A stretch of 64,000 bases of DNA, taken from Planctomycetota bacterium (GTDB taxonomy: Bacteria; Planctomycetota; Phycisphaerae; UBA1845). Where the stretch lies: NCBI GenBank assembly GCA_024276605.1, contig JAJRWX010000009.1, positions 1 through 64,000 of the forward strand, read 5' to 3'. The translations under genes were made by a program, and so were the position numbers. This document shows, in pieces, positions 1 to 10,687 of the stretch. The notes beneath the pieces are model-generated. The model made no database searches and was not told where the DNA came from. It worked only from the letters and a program-made list of their open reading frames with translations. Positions within the stretch are counted from its first letter, which is position 1. Each line of letters begins with the position of its first letter.

Positions 1-462
1 ATCGCCCAAAAGACGATCCAATTCATGCTTGATACGGCGTTTGATTGTTTCCAATCCTGGTTCGTTCAGGTGCTTAGGATCAGCACTGCGAATCACGAAA
101 TTGATGCGATCGCGGATGCGTCCGCGTTTTGATTCCAACAAAGCTGCCACACTTTCCTGGTCGACCTCTGCTATCAGTGCTGAGGTACGCATTTGAAAGA
201 GAATCAACTTGCCAGACATCCTATTACTGGGTTTACAATCGGCAATGTCAATCTCTACGAACGCATCCGCAGGATTGTTATCCTCGTCTTCGGCATTTTC
301 AGCCTCCACGGCAAACCCCTGGATCGGACGTGGGCTCATAGCGTTAGCAATAAAGTAAACCGCCGCCCCTTCTCCCAGCATCAACAATGCGATGATGATG
401 AGTTGCATTTTCTTGCTCCCGCCTTGGGACGGTGGGGCTTGACTTTCAACTTCTTCAGCCAT
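1..462 (-). CDS. fliL: FliL-like flagellar basal body-associated protein (partial, runs off window start)
   Basis: Reverse-strand frame open to the window edge: MAEEVESQAPPSQGGSKKMQLIIIALLMLGEGAAVYFIANAM...RDRINFVIRSADPKHLNEPGLETIKRRIKHELDRLLGD. One N-terminal TM, directly downstream of motB with overlapping start/stop (ATGGCTGA). Confidence 0.7.
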   Translation of the reverse strand, partial: MAEEVESQAPPSQGGSKKMQLIIIALLMLGEGAAVYFIANAMSPRPIQGFAVEAENAEDEDNNPADAFVEIDIADCKPSNRMSGKLILFQMRTSALIAEVDQESVAALLESKRGRIRDRINFVIRSADPKHLNEPGLETIKRRIKHELDRLLGD

Positions 463-1213
463 TAGGGGACTCCTTCAAATCATCTGCCAGTGATGAACCG
501 GCATATTCTTCAATGAGGTCCTCCGTAACCAAAATCTCAACACGACGATTCAACGCTCGCCGCTCCTCCGTGTAGGCCTGCCTGACCAAAGGTTCCATTT
601 CGCCGACCGCAACAATAGTCATCCTAATTCGTCTCACACCATTCTCTTCCAGCGCCCTAGCCACTGACCGAGCGCGGGCGTAGGAAAGATCGCGCGTGTC
701 GGCATAAATAGATGTCTGGGGCAACGGTTCGCGAGTGGTATGCCCGCGAATGAGTATTTTCGTATTATATCCTCGAAGGCGCTGTGCGGTTTCAGCAATT
801 AATTCCCTTGCCTCCTGTTTCAATGTCGCACTAAACCTTTCAAAGGTTATCTTTCCACCAATCACGACTTCAAGCCCATCGCGAACATTGGTTACCCTGA
901 ATTTTTTACCGTGTATCCCCTCTTCGTCCGAGTCGCCCTTCTCCTTTGACGACTGCACAACCTCAATTTCCATCAGGCGTTGGATAAGCCCATTGATCGG
1001 CAAATTTTCTATCGGTGCATCACCAATGGTCCCTACGTATCCACCAAACGCTTTGCGCAAGGATTCCATCACCTGTTGGAATCGTTGATCCTGTTTAAGC
1101 TCACTCATGGACACCAGGATGACGAAAAAACAAAGCAATAGCGTCATGGTGTCACCATAGGTGACCATCCATTCAGGAGCGCCGGCCGCGGGTTCTTCCT
1201 TTTTCTTTGCCAT
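455..1213 (-). CDS. motB: Flagellar motor stator protein MotB (OmpA-like C-terminal domain)
   Basis: PEWMVTYGDTMTLLLCFFVILVSMS plug/TM and OmpA-like peptidoglycan-binding region (IRGHTTREPLPQ...LSYARARSVARALEENGV); adjacent to motA. Confidence 0.95.
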   Translation of the reverse strand: MAKKKEEPAAGAPEWMVTYGDTMTLLLCFFVILVSMSELKQDQRFQQVMESLRKAFGGYVGTIGDAPIENLPINGLIQRLMEIEVVQSSKEKGDSDEEGIHGKKFRVTNVRDGLEVVIGGKITFERFSATLKQEARELIAETAQRLRGYNTKILIRGHTTREPLPQTSIYADTRDLSYARARSVARALEENGVRRIRMTIVAVGEMEPLVRQAYTEERRALNRRVEILVTEDLIEEYAGSSLADDLKESPNG

Positions 1214-1227
1214 GATGTAACTATAAA

Positions 1228-2004
1228 TCAGGCCGCGGCTTCTTCTTCACCCGTTGTGCGAAGTCGAGCCGGTAAGAAAGTTTTCAATTTTTGCTCGACG
1301 ATACGCGGATTATCCCCGGACTGGATAGCCATGACACCGCGTACGATAATCATTTTCAGCATAATCTCTTCTCGACTTCTCATCCCCAGCTTGTCCGCCA
1401 TAGGCAACGCCACCAGGTTAGCCACCACAGCGCCATACAGTGTCGTCAACAGCGCGACCGCCATAGCCGGGCCAATCGAGTTGGGGTCCGACATATTTCC
1501 AAGCATGATCACAAGCCCAACCAACGTACCGATCATACCAAAAGCCGGTGCATATCTGCCTATGTTGTCGAACAAGGCTTTGCCGTCGCTATGACGTCCT
1601 TCAATAGTTTCGACGTCGCTCATCATGATGTTTTCGATCAACTCGGGATCAGTACCATCAACAGCCATCTGTATACCTGCGACTAAGAATTCATCTTTGA
1701 CATCTGATATCGCATTTTCCAAAGCGAGGATACCATCTCGCCGCGCGACTTCCGCATACTTAACCAGCTCCGCAATAATTTCATTTGGGTCGCGTGCTTT
1801 TGCGAAAAAGCAATTCTTCACCACCTTGGCTATGCCAAGAATATTTTTAAGCGGAAAACTGATAAGCGCAGCGCTGATAGCCCCACCGACCACAATGGCC
1901 ACTGACCCGGCATCCGCAAAAGCGTTCAGGTCCGTCTTGGTAAGAATCGCCCATAGTAACAGACCGGCCCCCATGACCAGACCGATAACGGTTGCTATAT
2001 CCAT
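1228..2004 (-). CDS. motA: Flagellar motor stator protein MotA
   Basis: MDIATVIGLVMGAGLLLWAI..., ...FGMIGTLVGLVIMLGNMSDPNSIGPAMAVALLTTLYGAVVANLVALPMADKL; start chosen at MDIATV within the longer ORF (to 2028). Confidence 0.95.
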   Translation of the reverse strand: MDIATVIGLVMGAGLLLWAILTKTDLNAFADAGSVAIVVGGAISAALISFPLKNILGIAKVVKNCFFAKARDPNEIIAELVKYAEVARRDGILALENAISDVKDEFLVAGIQMAVDGTDPELIENIMMSDVETIEGRHSDGKALFDNIGRYAPAFGMIGTLVGLVIMLGNMSDPNSIGPAMAVALLTTLYGAVVANLVALPMADKLGMRSREEIMLKMIIVRGVMAIQSGDNPRIVEQKLKTFLPARLRTTGEEEAAA

Positions 2005-2179
2005 CGCTGTAATCCCAAATCCGCACAAAACGTGCGATAGTATCCTCTGCCATATCGACGTTAGATATGCGCTGCGTTAGAGAACCAACACGTTCCTTTT
2101 ATTTACGCACACATCCGAATCACCGAACATTGTTTGGACCGATAAATCAAGGCCATACGTCGAGTAATCGACACACACA

Positions 2180-2374
2180 TTATACGACGTTAAATGCGCG
2201 TATCTGTCGCTGATAATCGATCGCTCGACGTACCACTTCGTCCACGGATTCGCTTACCATCATCGTATCGCCGTTGATCAACGTGACGAGGGTATCCGGT
2301 GTCTCTTCCAACATTTTGATCAACTCCGCATTGATCACTACAACGCGTTTGTTTAAGCGAGTAAGCGTAATCAT
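2180..2374 (-). CDS. flbD: FlbD family flagellar protein
   Basis: MITLTRLNKRVVVINAELIKMLEETPDTLVTLINGDTMMVSESVDEVVRRAIDYQRQI, typical FlbD; located between motA and flgE. Confidence 0.9.
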   Translation of the reverse strand: MITLTRLNKRVVVINAELIKMLEETPDTLVTLINGDTMMVSESVDEVVRRAIDYQRQIRAFNVV

Positions 2375-2424
2375 CATCGCCTCCCAATGCTCGAGCCATA
2401 AAGTGGCATTACAGCCCAACGGCC

Positions 2425-4122
2425 TTACCTCGCCAGCAGCAACAATTCCTGAAGTAGTTCGTCGGCTACTCGCACCACCCGACTAGCTGATGTAATACCC
2501 GTCTGCGACTGAATCAAATTCACAAACTCCCGCGCAATCTCAACATTGCTTTGCTCGAGCGCCCCTTCCAATACCGCACCTGATAAACCGGTTAAAGGTT
2601 CTGCGATGGTAGCGATGCCGGAATTCGGCCCTTCCACATACGTATTGTTTGACTGCGCAACTAGCCCTTCGTTGTTACGAAAAGTCGCCAACGCTACCTG
2701 ACCAAGGACTTGTGTTTGCTGATTGGAAAAGGCGGCTGTCACGATGCCACGTCTATCGACTGAAAATCCATTCATGATGCCAGTCGGTGCGCCGTCCTGG
2801 CTGGCCATGATAAGTTCGGAGCTTCCGTCGGTACTAGCCAAGCCCATAAGGCCACTAAAATCGAGCGAGAACGCGGCAGGCGTACCGGACCCGATACCAG
2901 CTCGGTCGATGGATAAGTCCGTACCCGTCGAACCGACAAATAGTCCGTTTGGATCAAAGGTGATCGTACCCGTCCCTAATACAGGTGAAACATCAGTATC
3001 GTCTACTGACTCTGCAAAAAATCGCCAGGTAATGCCGGTATCCGACTTTGATTCTACCGTCGCGCGGACACGCACGTTGACCAGATTGCCCAACGAATCG
3101 AAAACACCAAAGCTTGTGGTCACACCTTCGCCTACCGATGGCTCGACCGTACTAAAACTAAATGGTGAGACAATCGGCCCTGTCCGATTGACCACGGATG
3201 AAGCGTCCAACGAGATCGCGTTCACATCGCCTACGTTAGAACGCACCACCAACGACCCCGCAGGATAATCACTGCCATCGCCAATCGTCACCCCCGGCGC
3301 AGTGCCGGTCTGCGTATCCGTGTTGATTCCATAAACAGCCTGCATTCGTCCTGCTAAGTCCCCGAGCGTCGCCCCATCCTGCCCTACCACAAACGTCGTC
3401 TGTGCGACAGATACGCCACCCTTTTGGCCACCGAACGCAAGTGAGTCCCCATCTGCAAAAAGTGGAACACCGTTGCGATCAACAAGCGCTGTCAGCGCCG
3501 TACTCGCGGTCGCGGCGGCCCCTCCTGCCGTGGTGAGAGGCTGTGAAGTCACGACCGATCCAGCCGTTGAAACATTCGTCGCGCTATCCAACTGTCCGTC
3601 CATGATGACGCTATTCGTTGCAATAGCGGCACTTTCGCTACCCAGTGGTATCACAAGATCACTCAACGTACCTGTGTCGATCGTACCATCTGGGTTTGCG
3701 GCAAATACTTGCAAGGCATTTCCCGAGGCGGAAACAAGGGTTTGATTGGCATCCAACCGCAGTGCGCCATCGCGAGAATATAGCGGTTGTCCTTGAGCAC
3801 CACTAAGAATAAAAAACCCATCGCCATCGATCGCTAAGTCCGTCGGAAATCCAGTGTTGTCTATCCCCCCCTGTTGGAAATTTCGTTGTATGGAAGCCAC
3901 TTGAGAACCCGTACCTATTTGACGCGGGAGAGTACCGCCACTGGTAGCGTTCGGGCCTTCACCTTCCTCGATCGTACGATAAAGGAGTGTTTCAAAATTT
4001 GTACGCTGTCCTTTGAAAGCGGTGGTATTGAGGTTGGCTAAGTTGTCACCTACGACACCAACACCCACACTGTTGCTTTGAATCCCCGTGAACCCGACCA
4101 TCATAGACGAAGTTAATGACAT
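2425..4122 (-). CDS. flgE: Flagellar hook protein FlgE
   Basis: N-term MSLTSSMMVGFTGIQSNSVGVGVVGDNLANLNTTAFKGQRTNFETL; C-term LEGALEQSNVEIAREFVNLIQSQTGITSASRVVRVADELLQELL. Confidence 0.92.
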   Translation of the reverse strand: MSLTSSMMVGFTGIQSNSVGVGVVGDNLANLNTTAFKGQRTNFETLLYRTIEEGEGPNATSGGTLPRQIGTGSQVASIQRNFQQGGIDNTGFPTDLAIDGDGFFILSGAQGQPLYSRDGALRLDANQTLVSASGNALQVFAANPDGTIDTGTLSDLVIPLGSESAAIATNSVIMDGQLDSATNVSTAGSVVTSQPLTTAGGAAATASTALTALVDRNGVPLFADGDSLAFGGQKGGVSVAQTTFVVGQDGATLGDLAGRMQAVYGINTDTQTGTAPGVTIGDGSDYPAGSLVVRSNVGDVNAISLDASSVVNRTGPIVSPFSFSTVEPSVGEGVTTSFGVFDSLGNLVNVRVRATVESKSDTGITWRFFAESVDDTDVSPVLGTGTITFDPNGLFVGSTGTDLSIDRAGIGSGTPAAFSLDFSGLMGLASTDGSSELIMASQDGAPTGIMNGFSVDRRGIVTAAFSNQQTQVLGQVALATFRNNEGLVAQSNNTYVEGPNSGIATIAEPLTGLSGAVLEGALEQSNVEIAREFVNLIQSQTGITSASRVVRVADELLQELLLLAR

Positions 4123-4220
4123 ACTGGTCTATCCCTTTGCTTTAGCCTGCCACATCCTCGGATGAGTGTTGTTGACAGGAAAACATGCAACAATCAAACG
4201 CTACATACATATGCGGCGCT

Positions 4221-4871
4221 TTACTCTTGTGACGGTACCACCCTCAAAATTCGTCGAAACGCAAGTATGGCGCCGGTATCCAATTCGAGCATAATTTGAC
4301 CGGATTCCTCGCGTATGGAAGTCACTACTCCTTCCACTAGTTCCGGCGGGCGCCCCTCTACGGCGCTCATCCCGACTACAGTTGATCCAACTAACGCTTC
4401 GGCTGCTTGCATTGGTGATTCAATGGATTGCACCTTCTCCAATGGAAATTCGCCACCACCGGAAAGCTGCAATACAGCCTTGCCTTCCTTGTCAAACCTC
4501 ACACCTTCCACCACTCCCGATATCGTATTCCCCGCTTCATCAGGTACTGACGAAACAAATTGTCCAATGAGCGCAGACCCGGCTGCGAAATACTGTTGAC
4601 CTGTCAGTGACTTAATCGTATCAGTCAACGAAGTTGATAATTCAATATCGCGGATCGAAGAAATCTGATTCAACAATTCCTGGTTGCCGACAGGTTCTAG
4701 TGGATCCTGCGTCGTGATTTGTGTAATCAAAAGCTGCAAAAAGTCCTCACTGGAAAGCACGCCCAAACTATTCGCGTTGGGATTGGGTGACACGGCATTT
4801 CCGGGTTGAATTTCACTTACTGCGTTCACGATAAATACTCCTGTTTGACCAAACCTAAAAGCTTTCGCCAC
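4221..4871 (-). CDS. flgD: Flagellar hook capping protein FlgD
   Basis: LSSEDFLQLLITQITTQDPLEPVGNQELLNQISSIRDIELSTSL motif; next to flgE and fliK. True start may lie inside the ORF. Confidence 0.9.
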   Translation of the reverse strand: MAKAFRFGQTGVFIVNAVSEIQPGNAVSPNPNANSLGVLSSEDFLQLLITQITTQDPLEPVGNQELLNQISSIRDIELSTSLTDTIKSLTGQQYFAAGSALIGQFVSSVPDEAGNTISGVVEGVRFDKEGKAVLQLSGGGEFPLEKVQSIESPMQAAEALVGSTVVGMSAVEGRPPELVEGVVTSIREESGQIMLELDTGAILAFRRILRVVPSQE

Positions 4872-4881
4872 GTGGGGCCAA

Positions 4882-6168
4882 TTAAATCTTCAAATCCAGT
4901 TTTCCCGCCACCATTACGACACTATGAATATCTTGTGACGTCTCGGCAACACCTATCAACTGCGCGTTGGACACGTCGTGAGCCTGCCTGTTAGACGACG
5001 AACCGCGATCGGTTGTCGCTGGTTTTTCATCGTTAGCGCGGGCATCTTGCGAATCGGCATGAGGGTCATGCATGGACTCTACATCCGCATCCACACTTAA
5101 CTGATCCACTTGAACACCCACACTCTGTAAAGCATCCCGTAAATGAGCGACGCGATCCGCTAGCAATTGCTTGGCTTCCGATGTCTCTGTATGCACATCG
5201 ATACGGACCATATCCCCTTGCATCTCAACATTAACCACGATACGACCAAGTTCAGGAGGATTCAGTTGCAAATTCGCCGTGGATCGCCCAGCGCCGGCTC
5301 GCATACGTATCGACTGAACCAACTGGTCGAACGCCGCAGCCCCGGTACGTCGCGCATTCACCGTTCGCGCCGTATCTTCATAATTCGCTGCCCGGCCCGA
5401 ACCCTCACTTTTCGCATGGCGTGTGTTCACCGTTTCCTGCGCCAAAGTTGTAGTCGCATGACCTGACGTTGGCCGGATAACAGAAGAAGTTTGCGTTTGT
5501 CCCGTCGCAAGTACTTTCGCCACCTGCTGTGCGGTGTTGGACGTTGGAGACGACGACATGGCTGAGGTCTTTGATACAGCAGAAGGCGCAGCCAAGGATC
5601 GTTGTTCGGTTAGTGACGATTCATTGGGCAAAGGCTCAGATGCCACGGTATCCTTATTAGAGGATGTAGCCCCGGAACCACCTCTACGGTCGGACTGAAA
5701 GTTTCTCTCCATATCTGATGAAAAACGCTCCGCTGAAATGCGCCCCTGAGAGGTTAGCGATCGTTCCGCAAAGTTTGACGATGCAGGTTCACTATCGGGT
5801 GAACTCGATGTACTGCTCACCGTGGCTTTCAATTCAGTGTTGGTCTTGCGAGATTCCAGACTTGTGCGATTCAAACGCGCATCCTGTCGTAAATCGTTCG
5901 ATGAAAAACTATTATCGGAGTAAACACTCTTTTTCGTGGTACCTGGTTCACCCGGCGACTCGAACATAACCTCGCCTGAGTATATGTGCTGAATGCGATT
6001 AAACCCGGCCTGTGATTGCGCCAGAGCAGCTAGCAAGACATCAAAGGCCTGATCGGACGGCCTTACAATTTCATCATCGCTGGTTTGTAGACCCCGATCG
6101 CCACTCCCTCTCTGCGGCGGTGACGGCGAAGTCTTCGGATGTGCAATATAAGCTGGTTCAGTTTGCAT
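4882..6168 (-). CDS. fliK: Flagellar hook-length control protein FliK
   Basis: Ser/Thr-rich N-terminal region and C-terminal Flg_hook domain LQLNPPELGRIVVNVEMQGDMVRIDVHTETSEAKQLLADRVAHLRDALQSVGVQVDQLSVD. Confidence 0.85.
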   Translation of the reverse strand: MQTEPAYIAHPKTSPSPPQRGSGDRGLQTSDDEIVRPSDQAFDVLLAALAQSQAGFNRIQHIYSGEVMFESPGEPGTTKKSVYSDNSFSSNDLRQDARLNRTSLESRKTNTELKATVSSTSSSPDSEPASSNFAERSLTSQGRISAERFSSDMERNFQSDRRGGSGATSSNKDTVASEPLPNESSLTEQRSLAAPSAVSKTSAMSSSPTSNTAQQVAKVLATGQTQTSSVIRPTSGHATTTLAQETVNTRHAKSEGSGRAANYEDTARTVNARRTGAAAFDQLVQSIRMRAGAGRSTANLQLNPPELGRIVVNVEMQGDMVRIDVHTETSEAKQLLADRVAHLRDALQSVGVQVDQLSVDADVESMHDPHADSQDARANDEKPATTDRGSSSNRQAHDVSNAQLIGVAETSQDIHSVVMVAGKLDLKI

Positions 6169-6188
6169 ACATCATCACTCTTGCGTTC

Positions 6189-6863
6189 TCATTTCTCACC
6201 CAATGCGTCCGCTCGCGCGGGTGCCACTTTTCGTACGCGACGTAATATGTCCATCATTTTCTGCAAGTCATCACCGCGCTTCGCGGCTTCTACGATCTTC
6301 TTTGCTTTTTTACTGGGGATTTGCAACAAAACATTGGCTGCATCGTCAGGATTTTTCATGGCGAGCATATGTTGCACAGCCACGCGCGGTGCTAGTTGGT
6401 TATATATATCCAGTTGTTTGCTGAAACCTACACCTTCGCGACGTTTCACCTCCTCTAAATCGCGTTTAGCCGCACTTTCCCGCTCCTTTCGAAAAGATTC
6501 GCGTTCAGTAGAAATGCGTAGCAGTATGCTATTATTCAGAGCCAGTCGCTGTTTCAACTCTTCCTTGTATCGCTGCGATTCGCGTTGCAAAATTTCTCTC
6601 TCAATTTGAGAAGCCGAAAAGGATAGAGGGCCAGTGCCAGGGTTTTCGACTTGCTCAACCAGCGATTCCTCTTTTTCGACCACTGCTTCCGGCTCGATAA
6701 CATCACCGCGAATCACAGCGGCTATAGCCTGCACTTTATCACCATCTATCACACCACCACCCACCAAGAACGCAACCATACCGATAAGCACCAATATGTT
6801 GAGCACTGAAAAAAGCGCAACGGCATCGTAGGTTTTTCGCAAGGATTCAGCCAAGGCCATCAA
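6189..6863 (-). CDS. MotE/MgtE-N-like flagellar protein
   Basis: N-terminal TM, coiled coil, then MgtE_N-like LAPRVAVQHMLAMKNPDDAANVLLQIPSKKAKKIVEAAKRG; between fliK and fliJ. Confidence 0.7.
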   Translation of the reverse strand: MMALAESLRKTYDAVALFSVLNILVLIGMVAFLVGGGVIDGDKVQAIAAVIRGDVIEPEAVVEKEESLVEQVENPGTGPLSFSASQIEREILQRESQRYKEELKQRLALNNSILLRISTERESFRKERESAAKRDLEEVKRREGVGFSKQLDIYNQLAPRVAVQHMLAMKNPDDAANVLLQIPSKKAKKIVEAAKRGDDLQKMMDILRRVRKVAPARADALGEK

Positions 6864-7339
6864 ACACCTTCTCTCCTGGTAATCAGCGGCCTTGACCGCT
6901 GATACATACTCAGCGCGGACTCGTCATGACGCGCCTGCTCTTGTCTGTTTTGTTCCAATTGAAATCGTGCATACTGACGTTCGCGAAGCTTGTCCAGCAC
7001 ACGAAGTTGTTGATTGGTACGAGCTAGATTTTCGCGTTCTCTCTCAACTTCATGACGCCGATCGCCCAACACTTGACCGGTTTCAAGTATGCACCGCTGC
7101 AACCATCCCTGGTGAAACTCACTCGCGCGTAGCGCTGCTATATCGATAGGACCGGTATCGCGGGCAAATCGCAATCTCGATACATTCCTATGCAATTGAT
7201 CGTTGAGTATTTGAACATGTTCCTGCGCCTTGGCAGCTTCAGCTATGACCTTAGCCAATACGCGGCGCTGCGCATCCCGCTCCTGCCTACGCAACCGGCG
7301 AATCGTTTCCAAGCGAAATGTAAATGGTTCCGCCATCAT
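6860..7339 (-). CDS. fliJ: Flagellar export protein FliJ
   Basis: PFTFRLETIRRLRRQERDAQRRVLAKVIAEAAKAQ..., coiled coil; position next to fliI. Confidence 0.8.
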   Translation of the reverse strand: MMAEPFTFRLETIRRLRRQERDAQRRVLAKVIAEAAKAQEHVQILNDQLHRNVSRLRFARDTGPIDIAALRASEFHQGWLQRCILETGQVLGDRRHEVERERENLARTNQQLRVLDKLRERQYARFQLEQNRQEQARHDESALSMYQRSRPLITRREGV

Positions 7340-7343
7340 CTAT

Positions 7344-8726
7344 CTACCCACTCACCCCAGCCATCGCGGACGCAGTAGCACTGGCCTTGGCACTCAACTT
7401 CGCCTGTAGTTGTTCAATGTCATTCGCTATTGCGCATAGCGACCGTTTACTCGTAGCAAAGTCCGCTCGTTCATCTACCGACTGACATAGAAAACGATCA
7501 ATGGCTGGTTTCATATGCACCGCGACGTCGAAATCGACATTGGTCCCCGGGGCATACGCACCCACGTTGACAAGGTCTTCAATGTCCAACCACGTCGCGA
7601 CTACACGTTTTACCATAGCAGCCGCGCTACGATGATCTTGATCTGTGACGTCCGGCATCACGCGGCTGATGCTCTCCAGCACGGCCATCGCGGGATATTG
7701 ACCGCGATTAGCTAAGTTGCGATCGAGCCATATGTGGCCATCCAAAATGCCTCGCACGGCATCGGAAATGGGTTCATTGATATCATCCCCCTCGACCAAC
7801 ACCGTATACAACCCGGTGATGCTCCCGTCCGCCGTACGCCCGCTACGCTCTAACAGTCGCGGAAGCATGGCGAAGACACTAGGAGGATACCCTTTGGTTG
7901 TAGGCGGTTCACCCGCGGATAAACCAATTTGCCGCTGCGCCATCGCGAATCTGGTAGTCGAATCCATCAGTAGTAACACATGGTTACCCAGATCACGAAA
8001 ATACTCGGCAATCGCAGTAGCCACAAAACCCGCCCGCACACGCAACACCGGAGACTGATCGGATGTGCTTACGACCAAGACACTTCGTTTTAATCCGGCC
8101 TCGTCGAGGTCTTTCCTGATGAAGTCGCCCACTTCGCGACCGCGCTCTCCGATTAATGCGATAACCGCAACGTCTGCAGCCGTATATCGCGCCACCATCC
8201 CCATCAACACGCTCTTACCCACACCCGTTCCTGCAAACACACCCATCCGCTGCCCACAACCCAGTGTAGTCATGGTGTCGATCGCCCGAATGCCGGTGCT
8301 TAACGGGTCAGACAATGACTTGCGCTGGAGAGGCTGCATCACCTCACGCATAATGGGATAATGAGACTCAATCGCAAACTGCGTGTTTCCGCCGATCGGA
8401 CACCCCATACCATCGAGAATGCTACCGAGCATCTGCCTTCCCACACCCACGTATTGTCCGCCGGGTACGCTGGTCACACGATCCCCCGAACTGATGCCGC
8501 GCGGTTCTTTAAGTGTCATCAAAACGGCACGTGTACCATCGATCCCAACAACTTGCGCCTGAATCGGTTCGTCATGGACTCGTTGAATACTACATAGCGT
8601 GCCCATGGCTACGGGAAAACCGACGGCGATAACCGTCAATCCCGTCACCCTTTCAACAGTGCCCGATACGCTGTGCCAACAAACGCTATCTATCATATGT
8701 CGATGTTGGGCAAATAGCTTAGGCAT
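7344..8726 (-). CDS. fliI: Flagellum-specific ATPase FliI
   Basis: F1-like ATPase with GVFAGTGVGKSVLMGMVARYTAADVAVIALIGERGREVGDFI and DSTTRFAMAQRQIGLSAGEPPTTKGYPPSVF. Start taken at MPKLFAQHRH, overlapping the fliH stop. Confidence 0.95.
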   Translation of the reverse strand: MPKLFAQHRHMIDSVCWHSVSGTVERVTGLTVIAVGFPVAMGTLCSIQRVHDEPIQAQVVGIDGTRAVLMTLKEPRGISSGDRVTSVPGGQYVGVGRQMLGSILDGMGCPIGGNTQFAIESHYPIMREVMQPLQRKSLSDPLSTGIRAIDTMTTLGCGQRMGVFAGTGVGKSVLMGMVARYTAADVAVIALIGERGREVGDFIRKDLDEAGLKRSVLVVSTSDQSPVLRVRAGFVATAIAEYFRDLGNHVLLLMDSTTRFAMAQRQIGLSAGEPPTTKGYPPSVFAMLPRLLERSGRTADGSITGLYTVLVEGDDINEPISDAVRGILDGHIWLDRNLANRGQYPAMAVLESISRVMPDVTDQDHRSAAAMVKRVVATWLDIEDLVNVGAYAPGTNVDFDVAVHMKPAIDRFLCQSVDERADFATSKRSLCAIANDIEQLQAKLSAKASATASAMAGVSG

Positions 8727-9432
8727 CACCGGACTCCTCACCCAATAATAACTGAACCAAATGGTCCATTTGATGCTCCAGCGTGGCATCGACCTCAGTC
8801 TCAGCCGTGCGAACCAAACAACCGCCCGGTTGTATAGATTCATCCTCCGATACTTCGATATGGCGCGCATGCTCGATTTTGTTCAACATTTCGTCTGCAA
8901 AATTACGAATGGCACTGAGGTCTTTAGGATGCACATGTATACGCAAGTCCGTTTTCGAACCAACCAACCTTAGCGTGCGTTGCAGATTGGCTTGAGCTGC
9001 TTGCTCATCAAGCCGACCAATAGCGTAGGTTAGTTTGGATGCCAGCCCCACGGAAAAACGTAGAAGATCTCGCTCTGCGATGATAGCCAAATTGGTACGA
9101 AGCGCTTCGATGTCATCGATGGCCTTTTGAAAAGTAGTGACAATATTACTATGTTGTGCATCGAATCGTTGAGTAGCTTTCGTAAAGGCTTCCTCGCGCC
9201 CTGTCTCAAGGCCGTTTGCCAGGCCATTGTCATAACCTTCTTTGTAAGCATCTTCACGGATGCGTTGGAATAGGGCCTTACCCTCACGTTCAGCTTTAGA
9301 CCTACTATTCTCGGCCTCCTGGCGTGCTCGTTCAACGATAGCGCGTGCCTCAGCTACGTGGTCGTTTAGATTCACAGCACTAAGTGAACCGACCTTCGTT
9401 ACCGCCTCGCCTGCCTTAATAACCGTTGACAT
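8719..9432 (-). CDS. fliH: Flagellar assembly protein FliH
   Basis: Coiled coil plus ATPase regulatory C-terminal domain (LRIHVHPKDLSAIRNFADEMLNKIEHARHIEVSEDESIQPGGCLVRTAETEVDATLEHQM). Confidence 0.9.
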   Translation of the reverse strand: MSTVIKAGEAVTKVGSLSAVNLNDHVAEARAIVERARQEAENSRSKAEREGKALFQRIREDAYKEGYDNGLANGLETGREEAFTKATQRFDAQHSNIVTTFQKAIDDIEALRTNLAIIAERDLLRFSVGLASKLTYAIGRLDEQAAQANLQRTLRLVGSKTDLRIHVHPKDLSAIRNFADEMLNKIEHARHIEVSEDESIQPGGCLVRTAETEVDATLEHQMDHLVQLLLGEESGDA

Positions 9433-9476
9433 AAGTGTCCGCTACTACTTGGGATACAAATATTACACGACTTACT

Positions 9477-10508
9477 CTAGACAATCATTTCTTTCTCACC
9501 ACCACGACCGGAGATGATCAACTCACCCGAATCTTCCAACCTACGCACAACATCTACAATTTTTTGCTGTGCAGCTTCGACATCACTCACACGTACAGGC
9601 CCCATGAATTCCATATCTTCTTTTATCATCGCAGATGCACGATCCGACATGTTACGAAAGATTTTATCGGTGAGTTCCTGGCTTGCTGTTTTCAACGCCA
9701 ACGACAACTCTTCGTTATCCACTTCCTTGAGCACTTGCTGAATACCTTTGTCGTTTACTAATAACAAATCCTCAAAGATGAACATGAGACGACGAATCTG
9801 TTCGACCAAATCGGGATCCTGCGCTTCCAGCGCTTCAATGATACTTTTTTCAGTTCCACGATCTGCCAGGTTAAGCATCTCCGCCACCGTCTCCACGCCA
9901 CCCGCTTTTTGAAAAGTCTGTTGTACCAGACCGGATAGCCGCATCTCAAGCCCGTCTTCCACTTCCTGAATCACTTCGGGATTCGTGTTTTCCATGCGGG
10001 CTACCCGAGTCACAACTTCGATCTGTTTAGCGTGCACCAACCCAGCTAAAATCTCACTTGCCTTCGACGGCGACACGTATGACAAAATAAGCGCGATCGT
10101 CTGAGGGTGTTCATCTTGAATAAAGGTTGTCAGGTTTTCGGCATCGGTCTTGTGCAAGAAAGAAAACGGTTTTTGATGGACCTGATGCTCCACCATGCGG
10201 AGAATGCGCGCAGCCTGTTCGGGAGACAATACTTTATCAAGCAAGCTTCTCGCATACCCAAGACCGCCAAGCTTCACATAATCACTGGCCAGCGCAAGCG
10301 TATAAAATTCTTCTATCACCGAACCGCGATGATCAGACGCAATGACATCCAACCGTGCAATCTCTCGAGAAATATCTTCGATCATCCCCTGATCTAGTTG
10401 GCGCAAGATGGCCGCTGAATGCTCAGGCTGTAGTGAAATCAACAAGATCGCCGCTTTGCGCAACCCTGTCATATCATCTATAGATTGTTTTACCGCTTCG
10501 TCTACCAT
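9477..10508 (-). CDS. fliG: Flagellar motor switch protein FliG
   Basis: MTGLRKAAILLISLQPEHSAAILRQLDQ..., FLHKTDAENLTTFIQDEHPQTIALILSYVSPSKASEIL, IEDLLLVNDKGIQQVLKEVDNEELSLALK; full length. Confidence 0.96.
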   Translation of the reverse strand: MVDEAVKQSIDDMTGLRKAAILLISLQPEHSAAILRQLDQGMIEDISREIARLDVIASDHRGSVIEEFYTLALASDYVKLGGLGYARSLLDKVLSPEQAARILRMVEHQVHQKPFSFLHKTDAENLTTFIQDEHPQTIALILSYVSPSKASEILAGLVHAKQIEVVTRVARMENTNPEVIQEVEDGLEMRLSGLVQQTFQKAGGVETVAEMLNLADRGTEKSIIEALEAQDPDLVEQIRRLMFIFEDLLLVNDKGIQQVLKEVDNEELSLALKTASQELTDKIFRNMSDRASAMIKEDMEFMGPVRVSDVEAAQQKIVDVVRRLEDSGELIISGRGGEKEMIV

Positions 10509-10687
10509 TCGATAACGCTAATACCAACCAACCCGAGATGGATCATTATGTATGGTTTCAGCAACTGCTCCTTAGTCGCTTTTATGTCGTGCCGTCATCA
10601 CAATAAACATTGCGTCAATCCATTCTTAAAACCGTCTCATACCTATATTACTTGCGCCAAACCTGGCGCGATATGCCGCCCCATGTA

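Noticed and set aside
2723-3268. 181-aa + strand ORF
   Set aside because: Lies entirely antisense within flgE; shadow ORF.
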